A stretch of 35,486 bases of DNA from Clostridia bacterium (lineage in GTDB: Bacteria; Bacillota; Clostridia; UBA1381): contig JAOAAV010000086.1 in assembly GCA_026418715.1 (NCBI GenBank), forward strand, positions 1-35,486. Direction: 5' to 3'. The notes under the pieces are model-generated. The model was not told the origin of the DNA. It was given only the letters and a program-made list of their open reading frames with translations, and did no database searches. Each line of letters starts with the position of its first letter. Within the stretch, counting starts at the first letter, position 1. A program made the translations under genes and the position numbers. Positions 30,372-35,486 of the stretch are shown in pieces.

Positions 30372-32341
30372 TATTTGGAGTAGATTATTATCCTGAACAT
30401 TGGGACAGGACTGAGTGGAAAAATCAGGCAAAACTCATGCGCGAAGGAAATTTCAATACCGTGAGGATGGGCGAATTTGCTTGGAAGCTGTTTGAGAAAA
30501 GCGAGGGTGAGTTTGATTTTTCTTTTCTTGATGAAGTTATTGAAATACTGGCAAATGAAGGGATTAAAACAATTTTGGGAACTCCGACGGCGGCTCCGCC
30601 TAAATGGCTGGCAAACAAGTATGACATACTTCAGAGGGACAGATACGGACGCAAAAGAGAATGGGGGTCAAGAAGAGAGTGCTGTGCAAATAATCCGCAC
30701 TATATTGAGAAATCCCGCATCATAGTTGAGGAAATGGCAAGGCATTTTAAAGATAACAAAAACGTGATTGCGTGGCAGATAGATAATGAATTCGGCTGTC
30801 ATGGCAGCACACGCTGTTTTTGCGAAAACTGCCGCCGGCAGTTTGGCAAATGGCTGGGCGAAAAATACGCCGATATAAACGAGCTTAATAAAAAATGGGG
30901 CAGTGTTTTCTGGAGTCTTGACTATGATTCCTTTGACGATATAATACTGCCCGGATATAATTCGTGCGAAATTGAATATCCTCCGAATTTTGCACATAAT
31001 CCAAGCCTTGATTTGGAATTTAGACGTTTTTCGTCAGATTCGTGGGTTAAATATCAGAAAATGCAGATAGATATTTTGCGAAAATACACAAATTTGCCGA
31101 TTACTCATAATTTTATGGGACATTTTTCGGATATTGACTACTACAAATTAGCTGAGGATTTGGATTTTGTATCATGGGACAATTATCCCGACACCCAATG
31201 GGGAGCAGCCGAATATGAACACATTTCGATGGCGCATGAGAATATGCGGGGAGTGAAAAATAAAAATTTTATAGTCATGGAGGAGCAGTCCGGTCCATGC
31301 GGATGGGATAGAGTAGGCTCCACGCCAAGACCCGGACAGCTTAGACTATGGACATACCAAGCTATTGCCCATGGTGCTGAGGGCATTGTGTACTTTAGGT
31401 TCAGAACAGCGCTTTTCGGAATGGAGCAATACTGGTACGGTGTTTTAGACCACGACGGAGTTCCTAGAAGAAGATTTTATGAGATCCAAAAGACGGGAGA
31501 AGAACTTAAAAAATTAGAAAAATATATTGTCAGCGCAAAAAATAATTATGATGCCCTCATTGTGAAATCTTATGACAACGTATGGGGGCATGAAATTAAA
31601 AGGCATACAGAAAAATATGATTATTATAACCTATTATATTCTTACTACAAAGCTAATGCAGATTTAAATATCTGTACGGCAGTTTCATGCGGTGACTATG
31701 AAAAATATAAAGTAGTCTATATGCCTTCATATAACATTGTGGAAAAGGAAGAAATAAACAAGATAGAAGAATATGTAAAAAATGGCGGAGTTCTTGTTTT
31801 AACCTTTAGGAGCGGAACAAGAAATACATATAACAATATTGTGCCGCTGCCTGTTCCGGGCGTATTTGCTGAACTTGCTGGCATTGAGGTCGAGGAATTT
31901 GATGCACCGCGCAGGGAAGTGACAATTTGCGGCGAAATAGACGCAACTTCTAAAATATGGTGCGATATTATAAAGCCTGTAAGTGCAAAAACGCTTTGTA
32001 CCTATGGCAGCGAATACTATAAAGGGAAAGCGGCTATTACCGTAAATGAATACGAAAAAGGCAAGGTATATTATGTTGGCTGTGACTTGGACGAGCCGGC
32101 TATGAAAAAACTGGCGGCGCTCATTTCAAATGCTGCGGGAATAGCTATGATTGAAGCTCCAAAAGGTATTGAAATCATAAGACGTGACGCTTATACCATA
32201 CTTCTTAATCACAACGAATACGAAGTTTCCCTGCCTATAAAAGGCAAATCCTTAATATCTGGAAAAGACTTTGACGGACGGCTTGAAGGTTATGGCGCGG
32301 AGTTTATTTGTGAAGATGATTATATGTACGAGAAATACTGA
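30368..32341 (+). CDS. GH42 beta-galactosidase
   Basis: This 657-residue enzyme should release terminal galactose from beta-galactosides in the cytoplasm; no signal peptide is present. The TIM barrel comes first (about 1-380), with acid/base Glu141 in WQIDNEFG and nucleophile Glu305 in IVMEEQSGPCGW. Cys105/106, Cys150, Cys152 and Cys155 match the zinc site seen in the Thermus A4 enzyme. A trimerisation domain (about 385-595) and a small C-terminal barrel follow. The start is ATG 30368-30370 with GGAGAGGG upstream; a longer frame from 30329 lacks a site. The divergent AraC gene probably regulates it. The stop codon lies inside the terminator stem. Confidence 0.95.
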   Translation: MIFGVDYYPEHWDRTEWKNQAKLMREGNFNTVRMGEFAWKLFEKSEGEFDFSFLDEVIEILANEGIKTILGTPTAAPPKWLANKYDILQRDRYGRKREWGSRRECCANNPHYIEKSRIIVEEMARHFKDNKNVIAWQIDNEFGCHGSTRCFCENCRRQFGKWLGEKYADINELNKKWGSVFWSLDYDSFDDIILPGYNSCEIEYPPNFAHNPSLDLEFRRFSSDSWVKYQKMQIDILRKYTNLPITHNFMGHFSDIDYYKLAEDLDFVSWDNYPDTQWGAAEYEHISMAHENMRGVKNKNFIVMEEQSGPCGWDRVGSTPRPGQLRLWTYQAIAHGAEGIVYFRFRTALFGMEQYWYGVLDHDGVPRRRFYEIQKTGEELKKLEKYIVSAKNNYDALIVKSYDNVWGHEIKRHTEKYDYYNLLYSYYKANADLNICTAVSCGDYEKYKVVYMPSYNIVEKEEINKIEEYVKNGGVLVLTFRSGTRNTYNNIVPLPVPGVFAELAGIEVEEFDAPRREVTICGEIDATSKIWCDIIKPVSAKTLCTYGSEYYKGKAAITVNEYEKGKVYYVGCDLDEPAMKKLAALISNAAGIAMIEAPKGIEIIRRDAYTILLNHNEYEVSLPIKGKSLISGKDFDGRLEGYGAEFICEDDYMYEKY

Positions 32342-32366
32342 TTTTATCAGTATTTCTCGTATTTTT
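32328..32366 (+). terminator. Terminator overlapping the GH42 stop codon
   Basis: ACGAGAAATACTGA (32328-32341) pairs perfectly with TCAGTATTTCTCGT (32347-32360) around a 5-nt loop and is followed by ATTTTT. The TGA stop at 32339-32341 is part of the left arm, so the last codons are constrained by the hairpin. Confidence 0.88.
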
Positions 32367-32376
32367 AGCAATGTTT

Positions 32377-32568
32377 TTATGCATGGGACTTGAATGTCTG
32401 GCATAATGTCGAATCGCTTCTGGTAGCGGACTCGCCGTCAATAACAATCATCCCTGCTGTGCACATATCCTCCGGCGCATGATAGTGGCAATTAATAGCA
32501 TGACAGCATACTCCCTTAAGCGGGATATTACTTGGATTGCTTGAATTTTGATTTGACTGAAAATGCAT
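32377..32568 (-). CDS. DUF1540 cysteine-rich protein
   Basis: This 63-residue protein has the DUF1540 pattern: GVCCHAINCHYHAPEDMCTAG then IVIDG and a final Cys in LCQTF, giving five cysteines and three histidines likely to bind a metal such as zinc. The function of the family is unknown; it is common in Clostridia. The start is ATG 32566-32568 with GGAAGGAAAG upstream. A longer frame to 32661 has no binding site. It is a single-gene unit, convergent with the GH42 gene. Confidence 0.88.
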   Translation of the reverse strand: MHFQSNQNSSNPSNIPLKGVCCHAINCHYHAPEDMCTAGMIVIDGESATRSDSTLCQTFKSHA

Positions 32569-32700
32569 AAAACTTTCCTTCCTTCCAAAATTTGTTGAGT
32601 TGTTCCTTGGAAAACAGATTTTCCACGATATATTATTTAAAAAAGTAAAAAAATAATTCATTTAGTGTAAAAACATCTTTCAATGCAACGTCAAATATTA

Positions 32701-32706
32701 TATAAT
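32701..32706 (+). promoter_or_regulatory. -10 box of the metallophosphoesterase gene
   Basis: TATAAT lies 30 bases before the ATG. The hexamer 17 bases upstream (TTTCAA at 32678-32683) is a weak -35. Confidence 0.4.
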
Positions 32707-32736
32707 GAGATGTAAAAATCATATGAGGAGGGTATT

Positions 32737-33441
32737 ATGTCGCTTTATGCAATTTCTGATCTGCATCTTCCCTTGGGAGTAAATAAACCCATGGATATAT
32801 TTGGAGATTCATGGAGAGATTATGTGGAGCGTCTGGAAGCGAATTGGAAGATGCTGATCAAAGAAAATGATTATGTAGTATTGCCTGGAGATTTTTCATG
32901 GGCGATGTACTTGGAAGAAAGTATGCGTGATTTTGAGTTTATAAATCGTTTGAACGGTATAAAAATCCTGTTAAAAGGCAACCATGACTATTGGTGGACC
33001 ACGATGAACAAACTAAATACCTTCATAAAGGAGAAAAGTTTTAAAAATATTCACTTTTTGCACAACAATTCATACTTATATAAGGATATTGCCATTTGCG
33101 GAACTCGCGGGTGGTTATATCCCGATACTGGCGCTGCAAGTGATGAGGACGAAAAAATTTACGCAAGAGAAGCGGGACGCTTGGAGGTATCCATACAGTC
33201 AGCTCTCCAATCTAATCCGGCAGAGATCATTGTTTTTATGCACTATCCACCTATAAGCAAGTCATATATGGAAACGCCTCTAACACGGATTATGCAAAAA
33301 TATAATGTAAAACGATGTATATATGGACACCTTCATGCCGCAGCACAAAAGCATGCCGTTGAGGGTATGCAGGGAGGCATAGAATATAGTTTGGTTTCTT
33401 GCGATTATAGACAATTTACGCCGGTTAAATTATGCGATTAA
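32737..33441 (+). CDS. Calcineurin-like metallophosphoesterase
   Basis: This 234-residue phosphoesterase has all motifs of the dinuclear-metal fold: DLHL (residues 8-11), PGDFSWAM, GNHDYWW, MHYPP and GHLHAAA. It belongs to a Firmicutes group usually annotated only as a metallophosphoesterase; the substrate is unknown. It has no signal peptide. The start is supported by GAGGAGGG six bases upstream. It is upstream of tig on the same strand but separated by 391 bases containing a promoter. Confidence 0.92.
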   Translation: MSLYAISDLHLPLGVNKPMDIFGDSWRDYVERLEANWKMLIKENDYVVLPGDFSWAMYLEESMRDFEFINRLNGIKILLKGNHDYWWTTMNKLNTFIKEKSFKNIHFLHNNSYLYKDIAICGTRGWLYPDTGAASDEDEKIYAREAGRLEVSIQSALQSNPAEIIVFMHYPPISKSYMETPLTRIMQKYNVKRCIYGHLHAAAQKHAVEGMQGGIEYSLVSCDYRQFTPVKLCD

Positions 33442-33483
33442 AAGTCAAAATAATTAAACTTTTCTCATTTTTCAAAAAAATAT

Positions 33484-33511
33484 TTGAAATTCAAAAAATA
33501 TGTGATATAAT
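33484..33511 (+). promoter_or_regulatory. Strong promoter upstream of tig, with a long leader
   Basis: TTGAAA (33484-33489), a 16-base spacer and TATAAT (33506-33511) make a near-consensus promoter. The tig ATG is 322 bases after the -10, so the transcript either has a leader of about 315 nt or starts with a separate small RNA. Confidence 0.65.
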
Positions 33512-33551
33512 ATCGTGAATGTGATTTCATGCGTCAGATTTGCACTAATTG

Positions 33552-33637
33552 AAAAAGAAGTCTTAGGTATTTGTATGCGCCAGAGGAAATTTCATCTTAT
33601 CGCAAAATTTGGGGCATTTTTGCAAGCTTCTTTTTTT
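33552..33637 (+). ncRNA. Candidate small RNA or attenuator ending in a U-run
   Basis: AAAAAGAAG (33552-33560) can pair with CTTCTTTTT (33627-33635); inside it GCAAAA (33602-33607) pairs with TTTTGC (33618-33623). The right side runs into seven T (33631-33637), so a short transcript could end here about 120 nt after the promoter. I recognise no known family. An unrelated fold or simple leader sequence is possible. Confidence 0.35.
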
Positions 33638-33673
33638 AGATGGCCTCTGAATAATTCAAAAATCAGAAAATGA

Positions 33674-33757
33674 GTTTGATTTATCGGTGAAAAATCGAGC
33701 TAAAGTGCTGCTTTTTCAAATTTAAGATGCATCTTGGAACGATAAATTTTCGCAAAC
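33674..33757 (+). ncRNA. Structured element (three-way junction) in the tig leader
   Basis: An outer helix pairs GTTTG (33674-33678) plus ATTTATCG (33679-33686) with CGATAAAT (33740-33747) plus CAAAC (33753-33757), with a 5-nt bulge. Inside are a TGAAAAA/TTTTTCA helix (33688-33694 with 33712-33718), capped by AGC/GCT, and a small hairpin from the palindrome AAGATGCATCTT (33724-33735). It ends 75 bases before the tig start codon. It matches no riboswitch or protein-binding leader I know. Confidence 0.45.
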
Positions 33758-33832
33758 TAATTTTTTGATATCATTAATCATTAGCAAGAGGTTTCTTAAA
33801 TTTAAACAACATATCAAAAGAGGAGGATACAG

Positions 33833-35119
33833 ATGGCTGTAAGGTCAGAGCAAATTGAAAAAAATCTTGTAAAATTGACATTCGAGGTTACCCCAGAAAA
33901 ATTTGAAGAGGGTAAGAAGAATGCATATGAAAAAAATAAAAAAAGGTTTAATATCCCCGGATTTAGAAAAGGCAAGGCTCCGAGAGCTGTTGTGGAAAAA
34001 TATTATACTGAGGCAGTTTTTTATGACGACGCCATAAATTTTGTTCTTCCAGAAGCTTACGATGCAGCAATTAAGGAGGCAGGCATAGAACCGGTTGCAA
34101 GACCTGAAATAGATGTTGATGAAATAAAAAAAGATGAAAACGTTGTCTTTACCGCTTTAGTTACAACAAAGCCTGAAGTAAAACTCGGAAAATACAAGGG
34201 TATAGAGGTTGAAAAAATTGAGTATAATGTAACGGATGAGGACATCAACAAGGATATTGAGAGCGCGCAGAAGAAAAGTGCGAGAATTATCAATATTGAG
34301 GATCGTGCTGTTCAAAACGGTGATATTGCCGTGATTGATTTTGAAGGCTTTGTCGACGGTGAGGCTTTTGAAGGCGGAAAAGGTGAAAATTACGAGCTTG
34401 AAATAGGCTCCGGAACTTTCATTCCCGGTTTTGAGGACGGGGTAATAGGTATGATGCTAAACGAAGAGAAAGAAATAAACGTAAAATTTCCGGATGAATA
34501 TCACGCTGAGCAGTTGGCGGGAAAAGATGCTATATTCAAAGTTGCAGTAAAAGAAATCAAAACTCGCGAGCTTCCGGAGCTCGATGACGATTTTGCAAGT
34601 GAAGTGAGTGAATTTGAAACTTTTGAGGAATATAAAAACAGCGTAAAAGACAAGCTTGAAAAAGCTGCCGAAAATAGAACAAAGATGGAAACCGAAAATG
34701 CCATCATCTCCAAGGTTGTTGAAAATGCGGAAGTTGATATTCCGGAAGTTATGATTGAAAATCAAATAGATCATATGGTTGAAGACTTTTCCCAAAGGCT
34801 GGCTTATCAGGGATTGAATCTTGATTCTTATCTTGAGTATGCGGGTATGTCAATGGATTCTTTCAGAGCACAGTTTAAAGAACAGGCTCAAAAGCAGGTG
34901 AAGGGGTCTTTGGTTCTTGAGGCTGTTTCAAAAGCTGAAGCTATTGAAGTGGGTCAGGAAGAGCTTGAGATGCATATAATAGACTTGGCAAAGCAATACA
35001 ATATGGAGGCCGATAAATTAAAAGACTTGCTCCGTGATGAAGAAATGGGGTCAATAAAGAAGGATCTTGTCATGGAGAAAACTATCCAGATGCTTGTAAA
35101 TAATGCGGTTGTAAAATAG
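33833..35119 (+). CDS. tig: Trigger factor
   Basis: Trigger factor is the ribosome-bound chaperone and peptidyl-prolyl isomerase that meets nascent chains at the exit tunnel. The 428-residue protein has the N-terminal ribosome-docking signature [16 protein letters not shown] (about 43-58), a central FKBP-type domain (about 150-245, with [16 protein letters not shown]) and a helical C-terminal chaperone domain. The start has AGGAGG and correct spacing. It is followed by clpP after 71 bases, the usual tig-clpP order. It has an unusually long leader. Confidence 0.97.
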   Translation: MAVRSEQIEKNLVKLTFEVTPEKFEEGKKNAYEKNKKRFNIPGFRKGKAPRAVVEKYYTEAVFYDDAINFVLPEAYDAAIKEAGIEPVARPEIDVDEIKKDENVVFTALVTTKPEVKLGKYKGIEVEKIEYNVTDEDINKDIESAQKKSARIINIEDRAVQNGDIAVIDFEGFVDGEAFEGGKGENYELEIGSGTFIPGFEDGVIGMMLNEEKEINVKFPDEYHAEQLAGKDAIFKVAVKEIKTRELPELDDDFASEVSEFETFEEYKNSVKDKLEKAAENRTKMETENAIISKVVENAEVDIPEVMIENQIDHMVEDFSQRLAYQGLNLDSYLEYAGMSMDSFRAQFKEQAQKQVKGSLVLEAVSKAEAIEVGQEELEMHIIDLAKQYNMEADKLKDLLRDEEMGSIKKDLVMEKTIQMLVNNAVVK

Positions 35120-35190
35120 TTTTAAATGATCTGACACCGTTTGTGCACATTGCAAATAGAAATTCTATATGGAAAGGAAGCGGTTGTGTT

Positions 35191-35486
35191 ATGAGTTTAG
35201 TACCTATGGTTGTGGAACAGACAAACAGAGGAGAGCGCTCCTATGACATATTTTCAAGATTGCTGGAGGATAGAATTATATTTTTAGGAGAAGAAGTTAC
35301 CGATGCAAGCGCAAGCTTGGTTGTGGCTCAGCTTTTGTTCCTGGAGGCAAAAGATCCTGATAAGGACATCCAGCTTTACATTAACAGCCCCGGCGGTTCG
35401 GTTACTGCCGGAATGGCAATTTATGATACCATGCAGTATATTAAGTGTGATGTGTCTACAATCTGCATAGGTATGGCTGCAAGCAT
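35191..35486 (+). CDS. clpP: ATP-dependent Clp protease proteolytic subunit, 5' part
   Basis: The frame begins [20 protein letters not shown] and is cut by the window end after 98 codons. [11 protein letters not shown] and the start of the catalytic region GMAAS, whose Ser is the nucleophile, are present; the His and Asp of the triad lie beyond the window. ClpP forms the barrel protease served by ClpX and ClpA/ClpC. A site resembling AGGAAG lies about 10 bases before the ATG. The gene probably shares the tig transcript. Confidence 0.96.
   Translation, partial: MSLVPMVVEQTNRGERSYDIFSRLLEDRIIFLGEEVTDASASLVVAQLLFLEAKDPDKDIQLYINSPGGSVTAGMAIYDTMQYIKCDVSTICIGMAAS

Noticed and set aside
33512-33832. 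T-box or known riboswitch upstream of tig
   Set aside because: No T-box GGTGG/ACCGCG element and no consensus of the purine, TPP, SAM or c-di-GMP classes could be found; kept only as an unknown structured leader.
1-35486. CRISPR arrays, tRNA or rRNA genes, insertion sequences, integrase or attachment sites
   Set aside because: Reading both strands showed no regularly spaced repeats, no cloverleaf or rRNA signature and no transposase or integrase gene.

Overview
The window reads as chromosomal DNA of an AT-rich, Gram-positive, spore-forming member of the Clostridia. The evidence is a BofA sporulation gene, a YaaL/DUF2508 gene, DUF4364 and DUF1540 genes, a surface protein with S-layer homology (SLH) domains, an FtsEX-M23-CtpA cell-wall cluster, strong AGGAGG-type ribosome binding sites and several TTG start codons. 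I cannot name the genus; an anaerobic gut or fibre-degrading lineage is plausible but is inference.

Layout. From 1 to 23.0 kb almost everything is on the minus strand. In transcription order from the right these are: rnhB-yraN-dipeptidase (23.0-21.0 kb), a class I aminotransferase (20.9-19.7), proC (19.7-18.9), a MacA-like adaptor with MacB-type ATPase and permease and an SLH surface protein (15.9-9.1), an EF-G paralogue (8.9-6.8), an orphan MsmX/UgpC sugar-importer ATPase (6.6-5.5), and an operon of PucR/CdaR-type regulator, ftsE, ftsX, M23 hydrolase and S41 protease (5.4-0.3). The start of one more minus-strand gene lies at the left edge. The only plus-strand genes in this block are a two-gene cassette at 16.16-18.86 kb with its own good promoter.

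That cassette is the main finding. It encodes a MurL-like protein (UDP-MurNAc-L-Ala-L-Glu epimerase family, with a GGGKDS PP-loop) followed 16 bases later by a MurD homologue whose normal SKATN motif is replaced by SISTI. This matches the MurD2-MurL route described in Xanthomonas, in which L-Glu is ligated first and then epimerised on the nucleotide, bypassing free D-Glu and glutamate racemase.

From 23 to 29 kb: a DUF4364 winged-helix protein, a large four-PAS/degenerate-GGDEF/EAL c-di-GMP phosphodiesterase behind its own promoter and a roughly 165-nt leader, a gene-free AT-rich stretch, yaaL-bofA, and an uncharacterised operon of three very small proteins (27999-28946).

From 29 to 35.5 kb: a divergent AraC regulator and GH42 beta-galactosidase, with the decayed remains of another gene still translationally overlapping the GH42 start; a DUF1540 protein; a metallophosphoesterase; then tig and the start of clpP. 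A strong promoter about 320 nt upstream of tig drives a long leader that folds on paper into a three-way-junction element and contains an earlier hairpin plus U-run. It matches no riboswitch I recognise.
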